This document shows, piece by piece, positions 11,315-23,066 of a stretch of 64,000 nt of DNA. Under the pieces are notes generated by a model. That model made no database searches, had not been told where the DNA came from, and saw only the letters and a program-made list of their open reading frames with translations. The translations under genes were made by a program, and so were the position numbers. Origin of the DNA: Ectobius pallidus (Eukaryota; Arthropoda; Insecta; Blattodea; Ectobiidae); the NCBI GenBank assembly GCA_964059195.1, contig CAXKWD010000013.1, forward strand, positions 24,342,611 through 24,406,610, written 5' to 3'. Within the stretch, counting starts at the first letter, position 1, and every line of letters begins with the position of its first letter.

Positions 11315-12157
11315 ATGATAATTGGTCATGCAGTTCAAATGAGAGAAAGTTACAAAAATATGTAGCTAATATTACAAAAAGTGCAGTATGACAAGTACAA
11401 CTGGTCCATCTGTGGCGATTTCAAAATGATTGGAATACTGTTAGGATTGCAAAGCAGATATACGAAATATTGCTGATTTTTGTGCGAATGGGATAGCCGT
11501 GATAAATCCAAACATTACGACACTAAAATATGGCCTCCCCGGAAGAATTTTGTCCCTGGAGAAAAGAATATCTCAGCTGAACCATTGGTTGATAGATCAA
11601 AAATTTTATTGCCTCCACTTCATATAAAATTAGGCCTAATGAAGAATTTTGTCAAGGCATTAGACAAATCTGGAGCAGGTTTCAAATACCTAGAAGAAAA
11701 ATCTCCAAGAATCAGTGCTTCTAAGTTGAAGGAAGGCATTTTTGTTGGGCCTCAGATTCGAGAACTAATGAAAGATCAGCTGTTTGAAAGTAAACTGAAT
11801 CATGTGGAACTTGAAGCATGGATATCATTCAAGACCATTTGCGAACAGTTCTTAGGTAATACTAGAGCACAAAATTACGAACAATTAATTGAGAAATTAC
11901 TAGGAGCCTACAGAAATCTAGGTTGCAACATGTCTCTCAAAATTCACTTCCTGCATTCCCATTTGGACTTTTTCCCTGCAAATCTAGGACAAGTTAGTGA
12001 TGAACATGGAGAAAGATTCCACCATGATATTTCCAAAATGGAGAAAAGGTATCAAGGAAGATGGAAACCCAATATGCTTGCAGATTACTGCTGGAGCCTC
12101 AAAAGAGAAACCACAAGAAAGTACAGAAGAAGCAGCAAACGGCAGAAATTCAACTGA
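11315..12157 (+). pseudogene. Decayed mobile-element-associated protein of unknown function
   Basis: One frame reads almost continuously for 281 codons but has TAG at 11363-11365 and TGA at 11474-11476. The TGA falls in a cysteine-rich segment (YTKYC-stop-FLCEWDSR), where I would expect another Cys codon. Downstream, 226 codons are uninterrupted and include LLPPLHIKLGLMKNFVKAL, GPQIRELMKD, FLGNTRAQNY, LGCNMSLKIHFLHSHLDF and DEHGERFHHDISKMEKRYQG. I recognise this as a multi-copy protein family recurring in arthropod and cnidarian genomes, probably tied to a mobile element, but I cannot name it or give a biochemical role. The CxxC-like and His-rich spots suggest metal binding or a decayed nuclease core; this is speculative. 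No intron is needed from about 11399 to 12157. A 170-bp tandem repeat follows 110 bp downstream. Confidence 0.7.
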
Positions 12158-12270
12158 CAGCAGTAGAGGATGGACTTGAAAACGAGATGGCAATGTTTTC
12201 AGGTATGTTAATTGGTTACTTTTACCAAATTAAATATAATTTTATTATGAAGGATTCTTCTACATACGAA

Positions 12271-12782
12271 TATTACCAGTTAGTCTTTGATATTACGGTG
12301 ACTTTACGTTTTATTTATAAACGACTAGACGTGTAAGCACACGATTTACTAAACAATTGAGGGTGCTAGAAAAAACAAAGGCCATATTTGAACTCAGCAC
12401 ATCAAAATACATTAGAAATGATATGTTTTGTGTAAAAAAATATTACCAGTTAGTCTTTGATATTACGGCGACTTTACGTTTTATTTATAAACGACTAGAA
12501 GTGTAAGTATACGATTTACTAAAAAACTGAGGGTGCTAGACAAAAACTAAGGCCATATTTGAACTCAGCACGTCAAAATACATAGGAAATTATATGTTTT
12601 GTGTAAAAAAATATTACCAGTTAGTCTTTGATATTATGGTGACTTTGCGATTTATTTATAAACGACTAGAAGTGTAAGTATACGATTTACTAAAAACCTG
12701 AGGGTGCTAGACAAAAACAAAGGCCATATTTGAACTCAGCACATCAAAATACATAAGAAATGATATGTTTTGTGCCAAAAAA
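12271..12782. repeat. 170-bp tandem repeat, three copies
   Basis: Units start at 12271, 12441 and 12612 with TATTACCAGTTAGTCTTTGA, giving a period of 170-171 bp. Landmarks such as AACGACTAGA, GAGGGTGCTAGA and AAGGCCATATTTGAACTCAG recur in each. Divergence between copies is low (mostly point changes), so the expansion is fairly recent. It lies just downstream of the protein pseudogene and may be the 3' part of the same element. Confidence 0.9.
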
Positions 12783-13035
12783 GTTTTTGAAGGTCAGTTT
12801 TGTTGTCCAGTGTTATTAGAGATATGGCATAGGATCTTCAAAATCACTCCTAACTAAAAGAGGGCATCGCAGAAAATTATTGTTGCATACTTAAACATGA
12901 TATGTTATTACAAAAATGAGCTGGAGATTAGTTAAGTATTTAAGTATAGACAACACACAGAAAAGGACACAGCGGTATTTTGTCGACAACAAGTTATAAG
13001 CAAATGCATTTGTATTTCCTGCAATATATAATAAC

Positions 13036-13796
13036 TAGGACCCGGATTCTGATGACCTAAAATTGTTTGAAAAATGACCTATAAAATGACCCTAAATTTT
13101 AAAGAAAATGACATAATAATTATAAAAAAAGACCTAAAAACTGATATTTTATTTATAAAAATATATTATTGTACACACAAAGTTATAGACTAGTTTGTAC
13201 ATAATTGTAAAAACTGTAAATAACTGTAATGTTGTGAATGTTTTTTTCTCACGGAAATTTATACTGGCACTGAGTCACTGGCGAGTCAAAATTCGGCATT
13301 TCCTTTTGTGGTTTGCCGGATTATATTCTAGTTTATTGAGGGTAAACAGTAGTTTACACTCTCAAATTCAAGCAGGTGGCAGACTCTGGTGCCAAGTGAA
13401 TCTAAAAACAATAGGAATATAATACAAAATGTTGGCGTTTCTTTGATTCTCATTTCCGACTGAGACATGACAACACTTAACACCGAATATTTCCTTCTTG
13501 CATTAAACAAACAATACTTCAAAGACAGCACCGCTAACGACGAAAAAAGTTAATACACTCAATGTAAATACATGAAAATGACTAAATAAGGAAGCAAATG
13601 ACATGAAAATGACAAAATAATGACTTAAAATTGAAATAAATGCCCTAAAAATATAAAATTGCATAAAATGACAAAAAATGACATAGTAAAAATGTATTTC
13701 TATAATCTAGAGGCCATGATTGGGATTTATCTACAAGCTGGCAATGTCTGTGCAGCATCAATAAAAAGATGACATGTCATTAGAATCCGGGCCCTG
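13036..13796 (+). mobile_element. hAT-type MITE, family H1, copy 1 (long-interior form)
   Basis: The termini are TAGGACCCGGATTCTGATGA and TCATTAGAATCCGGGCCCTG, matching the CAGGGCCCGGATTCT ends of copies 2 and 3. An exact 8-bp duplication, ATAATAAC, flanks it at 13028-13035 and 13797-13804. Short CAGRG-type termini with 8-bp duplications are the hAT hallmark. The subterminal arms are rich in repeated ATGAC/GTCAT words. At 761 bp it is longer than its relatives, and its centre (about 13225-13560) differs entirely from theirs. That centre contains a 75-codon frame without recognisable domain. No transposase is encoded. Confidence 0.88.
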
Positions 13797-13804
13797 ATAA
13801 TAAC

Positions 13805-14271
13805 TGTCTACCCATAGTGTAATTTACATCTGCCTTTTGATTTCATTGCTAGATCGGAAGTAATGTCGTAATTGTTGATCAAATTACATTGTCAATGACT
13901 TGCCCTTATTAATAAAAATCTTCCATTCTACATGATACATTATTCACCATTTCACTCTTGTGTACTGTGTACCTATGGTAGGCCTACAGCATAATTTACT
14001 TTCCCTGTAACCTACTTTCATGAATAGCATAGTTCGGTCTATTTATACTAAATTGACGTGTGCCGTGTGTATACAACTGTTCGCTTAGTATAGCCTTCTC
14101 ATTATTAATAGTGCTTCATTTTCCATGCTTCGCTGAGAACATATGCAGGCAAAAAAAAAAATCGTGCATTTAATAGGCTATTTTATTATTTACAAAGTGG
14201 TCGGTCTGATGGCAAAGGTTGCAGGTACGAATCAGGACACAGTTGGTAACTTTACAGGCGTACAAAGATTC
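13805..14271. other. Unassigned AT-rich sequence
   Basis: No coding or repeat structure recognised, apart from a short A-run at 14152-14161. Confidence 0.4.
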
Positions 14272-14279
14272 CTCCAGAC

Positions 14280-14585
14280 CAGGGGATGATCCAGAGAGAC
14301 ATTTGTTTTTTTTGGGGGGGGGGGGAACCAAAGTAGAGAGGGAAGTTTTTACTCATAAAATTGAATTATTCCCAGTACACAATTGAAATCAAAATGAACA
14401 TTTCAACATTTTATTACAAATGTATTTCAAAATAATGAATGTCGTTGCTTTAATTTAAATATTTGGGTTATGTTGTCTTTAAAAAAATTATTAGAATAAT
14501 AAATTTTGAATAATTTGTGCTTAATGTTACAAATTTTGGGGGGTAAATTTCCCCCATCCCCCCCCCCCCGTTGATCATGTCCCTG
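14280..14585. mobile_element. hAT-type MITE with internal G/C runs
   Basis: The termini CAGGGGATGATC and GATCATGTCCCTG are inverted repeats, flanked by the exact 8-bp duplication CTCCAGAC (14272-14279 and 14586-14593). Homopolymer runs of G (about 14318-14330) and C (about 14566-14576) sit just inside the ends and could pair in single strands. It is non-coding and 306 bp long. Element end style and duplication length support hAT. Confidence 0.85.
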
Positions 14586-14699
14586 CTCCAGACCGTAGTT
14601 CATTACTAAGTGGCTCATGAAGATAGGCTTTCTCTTGTCACAAAACCAACAAAACAAATTCTCTTACGAAACACACCGTACCGTGACTTTTGCGTCATC

Positions 14700-14830
14700 T
14701 ACCTTACTCGTTCAGCTTCACTGGAATCTGGCAATATTTGGGCCAGCATGCCGAATATATGCCATGTAGCTTCTCGATTGTCCTCACGAGGCTCAGTGGA
14801 CCCGTTCCAGTCCTTAGAAAACGTTATCGA
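14700..14830. repeat. SINE-C fragment
   Basis: Carries GGCCAGCATGCCGA and then TCCTCACGAGGCTCAGTGGA and CGTTCCAGTC. These landmarks are shared with the sequences at 38180-38360, 39050-39185, 44513-44647 and 52380-52600. No target duplication was found, so limits are approximate. Confidence 0.5.
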
Positions 14831-16373
14831 ATGATTTCCTTCGTAACCGCAGTACGTAACGCTAAACACTAGGCAATGCGGGTGGTTTGTTGGCTGAATA
14901 AGGTTGTAAAATCCTGCTGATGAACATATTAATAAAGTTATGTAGCCTATTGCTTAGGCTACATTCCCTACATAGCATCACGATCCTTGAAAATCTGCTA
15001 ATGAAGCTAATGAATGGATAATTATTGTAGGATTAATTTATAACAAACAATTAGTCCAAAACAAGTGTTTTAGAGAGGCAGGGACTACATTATTGAAACA
15101 AGTGTAGATGAATTTAGATGGTTGTAGTAACAGTGGTGACGTGGACATTGACAATGACGAGGAGTTATGGAATAGTGTTTGTTGTGATGTAGGTACACAA
15201 ATCGGTTTTACAAACTGACAATGAACCAATTATCTTTTATTGTAGAATTTAAAGTCAGACAAACTATCCCTTTAATTTTAATTCTTTTTAAATTCAAATA
15301 TAACACGTGAAAATTAATAAAATTGATGAAATGTGGTATTTATTTAATGTTGAGCTTGTTCGAGCCTAAGTTTATGAAAATGACACAAGTAAAGAAGTTT
15401 AACTAATAAATCTTTCAGTTAACTTAATTATCAAATAATTAATTTATTAATTAAATTAATATTCTTTAATATTCTGTCCATTGGAAATAATGTTACTGAA
15501 GCAATAACATTATTATTACAGACTTCATGTTCTACTATAAGCTATTGTGTGAGAGCGAATGCTCATTGAGGCGCAGACATAAGTACTTCTAAGGGAAATG
15601 GAAATAGGGGTAGTCTGTGGAAGGAGTTATTCTGAGAAACCCGCCTATTATTTCTGCCTCGACTTTAGAAATCCGTGTGAAATTCCTAAATTGTAATCAT
15701 TCGAAGAAACCTTACCAGAGTGATTGATCTTGTCCAATTCAAGTGCTTATAACTTAGTAGTGCTACGAATGGAGCCGGAAGCTAATGAAGTTAAGCGGAT
15801 TACTCATACGGATAATTATTATCCCGCTTATACGTAATAATATGCAAATTTCGTCCATTGAAAGCCCGGTCTACAGTCTCGCAAAGTTGCTAATTCGAGT
15901 ATTTTCCTTGGAATCGGATTTCAAGTATTTTCAGGGCATTGGTGAACATAGGATTTCTAAATATGAAGTCTGAACTTCGCAAATAGTATCAAAGAGGAAA
16001 TTGTTATCTGCTGTGTGCTTTGAACTCCGTACGATTGTCCTCTTCCTGAAACCATCTTCTAATCTTCTCCTTTATTCTATTTCCATTTCTAAACTGTTTC
16101 TGCTCAAGATTTTCCTCTTATGTAACTGCCATTAGTTCATCTCTTGAATTTCTGGCAGTTTTCGTTAGGAAAGTTGATAGCAGATTTACTGTTATACGTT
16201 CTGGCGTTGGTTTAAACGTAGAGAAGTAGAAGGCATCTTGATTCTCACTCTATTGACTTTGTACGAATCCACATATACAAATTTAGTATTTGGAGGACTT
16301 TTAATGTATAACACTACAACGTTTTATAATTTATTATCTTTATTATGAACATAAGTATTTTCATGACCTGTAC
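14831..16373. other. Unassigned AT-rich sequence
   Basis: Several 60-65-codon frames occur, none with a domain. 15405-15480 is extremely AT-rich with overlapping ATTAAT palindromes. Nothing else recognised. Confidence 0.4.
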
Positions 16374-16710
16374 GCTTCACCGGATATAGTAAGGGTAATT
16401 AAATCGCGAAGGATGAAATAAGCTGAACATGTTGCACGAATGGGGGAGGAAAGACATATCTCAAAAGTATTGACTGGGAGACCCGAAGGGAAAAGACCAC
16501 GCGGAAGACCTAGACGTAGGTGGGAGGACAATCTTAGAATGGATTTAAGGGAAGTTGGATTTGCTAGGGATGATTGGATGGAGTTAGCACAGAATAGGGT
16601 TGAATGGCGGACTCAGGTAAGCGCGGCAATGAACCTTCGGGTTTCATAAAATAGATAATATTCCTTTAGCTTGCTGAGGAATTGTCTATTGCCATTGAAT
16701 AAGTAAGTAA
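16374..16710 (+). pseudogene. Non-LTR retrotransposon 3' end (C-terminal reverse-transcriptase tail)
   Basis: The frame reads RVIKSRRMK-stop-AEHVARMGEE, then KVLTGRPEGKRPRGRPRRRW, then EDNLRMDL and finally MELAQNRVEW, ending at 16649. I recognise the basic GRP-RGRPRRRWEDN segment and the following helix as the C-terminal tail common to many insect non-LTR retrotransposon reverse transcriptases. The TAA at 16419-16421 stands where related copies have Trp (TGG), so it is inactive. After the stop, about 60 bp of 3' UTR end in a short (AAGT)n tail near 16697-16715, a plausible retrotransposon 3' terminus. The element is 5'-truncated, as is usual for LINEs. The clade is not certain. Confidence 0.8.
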
Positions 16711-16715
16711 GTAAG

Positions 16716-17490
16716 TATTCTGATTGTAAATAACACGGCAATACACGGTGGAAGGGATATAACTGTGCAGATTAAAAAGTGGCTGCAGATAAAATTAAAA
16801 TATATGTAAAACCTATTTTGTGTTTTGTGACGAAGTCCATTGTCAGAGATCCAATTAGTTTAATAGTTTCTGCAGACTTACAACAGCGCTCGGCCAAATC
16901 GAATTTCCGATGACCGTGAAAACAATTTTTTTAAACTACAAAAGAAAAATAATAACCCTTGTCCTTTCCTGTGCCGTTGTGAAAAAGTTTTGAGCAGTAT
17001 GGATAAAACTTATCAAGTAAATCACGGAGCAAGATTAGGGACATTAGAGAAAATACTCACTTGGGATATTTTTTGTTTGTTATTACCGAAGTAACTAGCT
17101 GTTAAGATCTACACATTTATATCACTTGCATATTGCATACAAAGTTATAGTAAGGTATCGATAAAAACATTTTATTTAAAAAATCACATGATGAATAGAA
17201 GTAAACGTAAAATCAGTTATATAAGAACTGATTTAAAACGTTTGATGATCAAACTCATGTAATCAACAAAGTAGCCGTGAGTTATAGGCAATCACTTGTA
17301 CACAACAAACACGGATTGGTGCCTTTCAATTATATATACATATACACACATTTATATTTACATCGACCCGCTAGAGAATAACAAGAAGTAATAACTGAAA
17401 CATGCCATTGCATCAAAAAGCGTGTGCAACAACCTATAATTCTCGAAGTATTTCCAAATTATACTTTAAATTACAACACATAGGGTCAGG
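16716..17490. other. Unassigned AT-rich sequence
   Basis: No genes or delimitable repeats. 17330-17350 is a short AT/AC dinucleotide-like tract. Confidence 0.4.
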
Positions 17491-17673
17491 AAATGTTTTA
17501 GACAGTGGAATGGGTAGATACTGTCCGCTCTAGAACCGACCTCAAGAAAACAAGTATGGCTGTCTCAATCTAGTGCAATGCTTTTATCTACATAAGAGTG
17601 AGACGAGATACGTGCTTACTTACGGCCAGTTCTAGACCGGACAACACATACCAAATCCACTGTCTAAAACATT
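17491..17673. mobile_element. Small fold-back element
   Basis: AAATGTTTTAGACAGTGGA at the left is mirrored by TCCACTGTCTAAAACATTT at the right, and the match continues inward, imperfectly, through GTCCGCTCTAGAACCGAC / GGCCAGTTCTAGACCGGAC. This gives a hairpin of roughly 180 bp. No target duplication could be seen; it is probably a MITE. Confidence 0.6.
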
Positions 17674-18800
17674 TTTGCGCAGACTATAATTCACAAACTA
17701 TAATAGGAGAAGCAATGATAGCTACCACATACTTCACAGCTTGTGAACGGAGTGGGGTAAGCTTTAAATACTACCAGACAAACACTGAGGATACATCAGC
17801 TCGGCCTTCGGTACTCCGCTAGATTGTACTACCGGTACTGCACTACAGCACTGTTCGAAAGTATTGCAGTACATTTTGTTGCGTTCAATACATCTCCCCT
17901 CTGACTCCCCTATCACACTGCATCAAAAGAAAACAGAAATTCCATTAAGAATATGTTCCAATTTTTTCTATCAGAAAAGTGTTTGTATAGTATTAACAAT
18001 TTTCATTCTTTATAATTCTGTATATTTCTTTATTAAATTTATTTCTTTGAATTTGATATTGTAAAAATAAGTTATGTTATTCACGCATTATTTTTCTACA
18101 TAGAACAAGAATGTGAAGGTACAGTACTCAAATGAATAGTATCGAAAGTATACAGTCCTCAAAGTACAGCACGTTTAAAATATAAGACCTTTATACTGTG
18201 ACATTAATTGTTTATTGTATACTTTGTGTTTAAAAAGTAAATTAGTAATTATAAATGTATTAAATATATAATAAATGTTTATTAATAACTTTAATATGTT
18301 TTATTGTATCACGAAAAAGTAGTACTGTCTAATGTAAATAAAACCTAATGGCTCATTCCGTTACATGTATTGTGCATTGTGGACATTCCTATTACTGCCA
18401 ATTACAAGGATATATTTTTTTGTTTTTTATAATATCTGTTGAATAATTCCAGTGCCTCGTGGATGAGGCCCTGAAAGAAACTCAGCTCGCATTCCGATGT
18501 CTGTGAAAAGTCGATAATGATGGAAAATATTGTCCAACTTCCCGGCAGCAGAGGAGAGAGGATTAAAAGCAACAAGGATGTTCGCAGAGTATTGTCTCGT
18601 GCTCCGCATAAAAATAAAGAGCGGATTACTGGGCCATTCAATGCTGGGTGTGGCGTAGGAGTCTTCAAAACAATACGAGTACATTCTCATGAAATTAAAC
18701 CATAGTAGCGGAAAGTATGGCATTTCATTAGAAAGTATAACGAGGGGCTTTGCTATTGACAATATGTCCATTTTAACGTTCTTTTAAAATGGTCCCCAAA
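17674..18800. other. Unassigned sequence
   Basis: Opposite-strand frames of 88, 114 and 62 codons overlap at 18402-18771. Their mutual overlap and lack of motifs argue against coding. 17870-18350 is AT-rich. Confidence 0.35.
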
Positions 18801-19003
18801 GTTACAAGCACTGCAAACTCCTTTCCACCAAAGATTATCAGCACTGAGGGCCCCCTTTCCAGAGATTATCAGCATTGTGGGCCCCTTTGCAGAGATTATC
18901 AGCACTGCGGGCCCCCTTTACAAATATTATCAGCACTGCAAGGTCCCTTTTCAGTGATTATCGGCACTGGGGACACTCTTTCCAATGATTATTATCAGCC
19001 CAG
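18801..19003. repeat. 31-bp minisatellite, about six diverged units
   Basis: Units with core AGATTATCAGCACTG followed by GGGCCCCCTTT begin at about 18832, 18863, 18893, 18924, 18955 and 18986, with a degenerate one before. A 94-codon frame crosses it only because the diverged units happen to lack stops. Confidence 0.85.
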
Positions 19004-21669
19004 CGTCCTTACTAAAAGTGTAGAGCATGGAGTTGTTTTAACGAAGAAAAGAACGAACGAGATAACTGTTTAAATGAGAAAAAATCAAAGTAAAGAAGAC
19101 AGCAAGACCGAAAAAAACAGAGTGAGACGGAAAAAGAGAGAAGAGAGGAGAGAAAGAGAGAGAACATAGGATGAGAATTAATTCAAAGTTTATCACTTTA
19201 ATATGTTACATGACTTAAAGGGAAAACTTTTTCTAATTATACATCGAGCAATAACGTTCCTAAATAATGTTTACATTCATATGGTTTTTGTAATTCTTTC
19301 GTCTACATATGTAATATGTTATAAACATGTTCAATAGAAATTATTTCATTACAAACATTCCAAACATTCCATCCACCACATATTTTGTTAATTTTTTGTC
19401 CTGCATTGTACAAACAAATATTAAGCTTAAATACAAAAAAAGAAAATGTTCGTGTGCGAATTACAATTTTGCAACATAACAAATATCCGGGAGACTGCAT
19501 TAACGGCTTTTATTTATTGACTGTGTGTAATATCAATTCATCAGTCGCATGTTTATTGACATGAGGGTATGGGGCTGACATAGACAAAGTAACATTTCAC
19601 TGAAAAAGACTGGGAATTAAGTGCATTTAAAATAGTTCATGTTTATTCCCAAAATGTGGAATTAGTTGTTTAACTGGAAACTCCCATACGTGGGTTCGAA
19701 ATTTGCTTCAGATGAAACAGAATGGAACGAATATTCCTTTCTGACCCATTTCTAAAGAACCAACGCCTAATATAGGACTAATTCGACGATAGCTCTCCTC
19801 CTTGAACCATGTTTACTTCGCAGGAATATCCCCCCCCCAACCGCAGATCAGATAGTTGATGACGTCAACGGCTTTCATTAATGATAGGAGTGGTTTGGTG
19901 CCTGCCAATTTAAAAAAGAAAATGTTATATATTTCAGAGTGCTAAGACGAGATGAAACCAGAGTTGGATGCCTTGAAAATTGAAATCCTTTCTCGGAAGA
20001 CACCTCACAACTAATTTGTACCCTGTCAAAAATCAAAGCTCGTCAACACCTCGTAAGCTACTACTGGAGTCAGCGGAGTAAAGCTACGTAAAACACTAAA
20101 TTAAAATATATTTTTGTATCGCAACCTTTGCCTTGGCAAACTATCTGGACAGCCGTTTCGCGGGTAGTGTTGATTGCGGGTTTCAAACAACAACGGGTGA
20201 TCGTTCAGAATTTAAAGTAACTTAGCGTTTTCTCCTCATCATACTCGCACTTAACCACTCACCTATTTTAAGCTTTATATTATTTTGCAAAAGAGTAATG
20301 TGAGTTTCTAAAGTCGCTTATCGAGATCATTATCACAGTCCTGGTTAACAATTTACTATTGGAGTATTCGTTTAACTTATTCAATTTTTTGTCCACTGTA
20401 ATTAGTTGTATACCATTGCTGCTTCATTACTCCAAAAGAGAAAAAGTTCTGTTACACTCCTGAGCACTAGTTAATACCCTCCTGAGATTCGATTTCTTGG
20501 GCCTTGAAAGCCCGCAGTTTTCATAGTGGTCACTCCAGGAGTCGATTTACGAAATTTACGAGAATAACAGAGATCAAAATTACTAGCAGTTTCACTCTCC
20601 CATTATGTCTGAAGCTTCTACAGGCGATGAGCCAAGCGCTCACCATTATAACCCTTGAATTAAATGAAACACTTTGGGATCACTTTGGTTACAGGAATCA
20701 CGAGAAAGGCCTGCATTAAAGGAGAAAGTTTGAGAAATAATTTAATCTGATTATCTCTTTGAGGCAAAGATGCGGTACAAACATTGTATAGCTGATGCGG
20801 TAAGACAAGTAGGTCTATCATGAGCTGCGCTAGACTTCCGAGGAAGAAGTTGGCGACAGGGTTCCCACCTGCTCCCCTGTACACAGCAAAAAAAAAAAAA
20901 AAAAAAAAAAGACGTAAACTCATGAAGTCATGAACATCTGATGTGATCTCTATGTTTTGACTTCTCAATTCTTCCCTGCTATCACATGCATGGAACGATA
21001 TGAACAACCCGATGCTCATAGTACAAGAACTTGGGGCAGACTGGCCGCCACCACCACTCCATAAACTCATATGGCTACGGCGCATCTTAAAGCCCTGATA
21101 CTCGTCTTGCCTAACCGAAAATACCGCCGAAGTTTACATCTTGAAGCATGGTGGTACAAATACTGTACTATATTTTGTTATTGTAATATCAATTTACAGC
21201 TTGCTTAAACTCTTTGAAGGGGCTTCTAATGTAGTTTCACTTCTTATTTCTTTAAGTTTTACTTTAATCACAAAGATGTTTTGTTTCATTAATCCTACAT
21301 CAGTTCGTAGGATAAAAACTGAGGTCTAGGCCTACGTACACAATAGTTTTAAAATTAAAATTAAGTTGTAGGAAAAGTAATATTTATTTTAAAAACACCG
21401 ATTTTTATAATTTTACCCATCTAAAATTTGTATTGCTGTAGAGTAGGTGCAAATTAATGCAAGCTCCTTTTATCGCGGTCCCATATAGCCCGGGATAGTG
21501 GAACTCTAATGTAATTATGATTTTTAAAAAAGTAAGAAAATAAATATATCTGGGTACAGCTAGCTTAAGTTGGCAGAATTTACTTGTGCCTGAGAGAATT
21601 AAGAAAATATTAATGATTTTAATGATTTAATTACGAATGATTTTTCTTAATGATGCAGGAACTAAATAA
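19004..21669. other. Unassigned sequence with a purine-rich tract and a poly-A run
   Basis: 19078-19165 is strongly purine-rich with GAGA motifs. About 22 consecutive A residues lie at 20888-20910, which might be the tail of a degraded retroposon, but no target duplication is evident. The 141-codon minus-strand frame at 20660-21085 runs through that homopolymer (poly-Phe) and is not credible. Nothing else recognised. Confidence 0.4.
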
Positions 21670-22173
21670 TAGGGCTGTACCGATTAATCGATTAACCGGC
21701 TCGATTAATCGAATAAACATTTAATCGTCGATCAATTACATTTTCCGATTAATCGGTTTCTAAGTCGAATTCTGAAAAAAACATTTTTCGAGAAATGGAT
21801 CAAATGACCAAACTTTTTTATCTCGCTTCTCCGGCCTTGGTACATCATGTGTCATTCAGCCTAATGTGTCCAAACAATTCCCGTTATTCAGAAACCTGAA
21901 GGGTAGTTCAGTTTTGCAAGTCTTGGCTGAAAAAGTAACCGGAAATGTAAGTTTTGTATATATTTTTTCACTAATTAACTAATAATGGTATTCATTAATT
22001 CAGGATTTCTTCTGATTATCTGTAGTGTAGGAGTTATTAAACGTGTAAAACAATATTAAATGTACACTTTGGTTTCGTTTAAAATACCGACCTGTTTGTC
22101 GATTAATCAGTCGATTAATCGATTAAAGTCAAGCGTTAACTCGATTAGAAATTTTAATCGATTTTCAGCCCTA
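21670..22173. mobile_element. hAT-type MITE with CGATTAATCG subterminal arrays
   Basis: The ends TAGGGCTG and CAGCCCTA are flanked by an exact 8-bp duplication, CTAAATAA (21662-21669 and 22174-22181). Both subterminal regions (21682-21760 and 22100-22162) are packed with the palindrome CGATTAATCG and half-sites (GATTAATC, TTAATCG), at least eight in all. hAT transposases bind multiple short subterminal repeats, so these are likely binding sites; that is inference from the family. The 504-bp element encodes no protein. Confidence 0.88.
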
Positions 22174-22181
22174 CTAAATAA

Positions 22182-22938
22182 CAATATGACAGTCTCATTC
22201 AACAAAAAAAATAAACTATTTTATGGATGAGTTGTAAATACAGGAAAGTAAGACATCACTTGCACAGGGTTGTGCGGAACATGTCACATAATTCTTGCAG
22301 CACTCTTATTGAGAGTTCCAACAGAAATTGCGCTGCGCAAAATGATGAGCGGAGTCTGCACCGAGCTCCATACATCTTCACGGTCTCCATTACTGTCCAG
22401 CAAATTCTTTGTCTTCCGTTTTCCCCATCCCTTTCTTACCCTCAGCTGCTTTATTTATCTTTCGCTCTCTCAATAACACTCACAGATACTTTATCCCATC
22501 TACTAGAACAAATTTGTGAGTTCCACTTCTGTCAAGTTAAATACCACACGCTTATCAACGCCTTATCATTTTCTTCTTTTCCTTCCTTATTTAATGCTAC
22601 GTCAGCGATTTATGATATGAAAATCACACCAGAGATATTTCGGGCATAGTTAGGGCATGCGGCCTGCGACCTATCTTTCTGCAACCCACCGAGCGGGCCT
22701 CTAAATGTATAAATTACCCTCAAATACGGAAAATGCACAATTCTTACATAGGCTACCTATTAAAACGCACTGATAAATTTGCATACGAAGTATTTTATAA
22801 TGCGGCCCTCCAAACAGCACTTTTTTAAAGCGACACTTGGGGCACTTGAAGTTGGACAGCCCTGATCTAGTAGTGTCTAGTAAGTGCTTCACCTCGTCCG
22901 AAATACTATATTCTTGCTTTACGTACTTTATATATATG
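22182..22938. other. Unassigned sequence with a possible hAT right end
   Basis: At 22860-22873 the sequence, read on the minus strand, begins CAGGGCTGTCCAAC and continues into a GC-rich arm with GGAGGGCCGC, typical of a hAT end. About 22660-22700 has a similar GC-rich motif (GAGCGGGCCTC), but I could not match a second terminus or a target duplication. The 140-codon frame at 22227-22649 has no recognisable domain. Confidence 0.35.
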
Positions 22939-23066
22939 AAGGGTACAGGGGAAAAACCCCGTCAGTCAGTTTTTGAAGGAAACGGAATTATGATGCCATC
23001 TGGGGGTTGCTGAAGTATATTTTTCGAATAGTCTATGTACAAAAAGTCAGACTTTGTACAAAAGAT

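Noticed and set aside
12271..12782. CRISPR-like array
   Set aside because: Units are 170 bp, directly adjacent, without short conserved repeats and unique spacers; the genome is eukaryotic.
15405..15480. Possible replication origin or matrix site in the AT-rich ATTAAT palindromes
   Set aside because: AT richness alone is weak evidence and many similar stretches occur in the window.
20660..21085. 141-codon minus-strand frame
   Set aside because: It runs through a 22-base homopolymer and has no motif.
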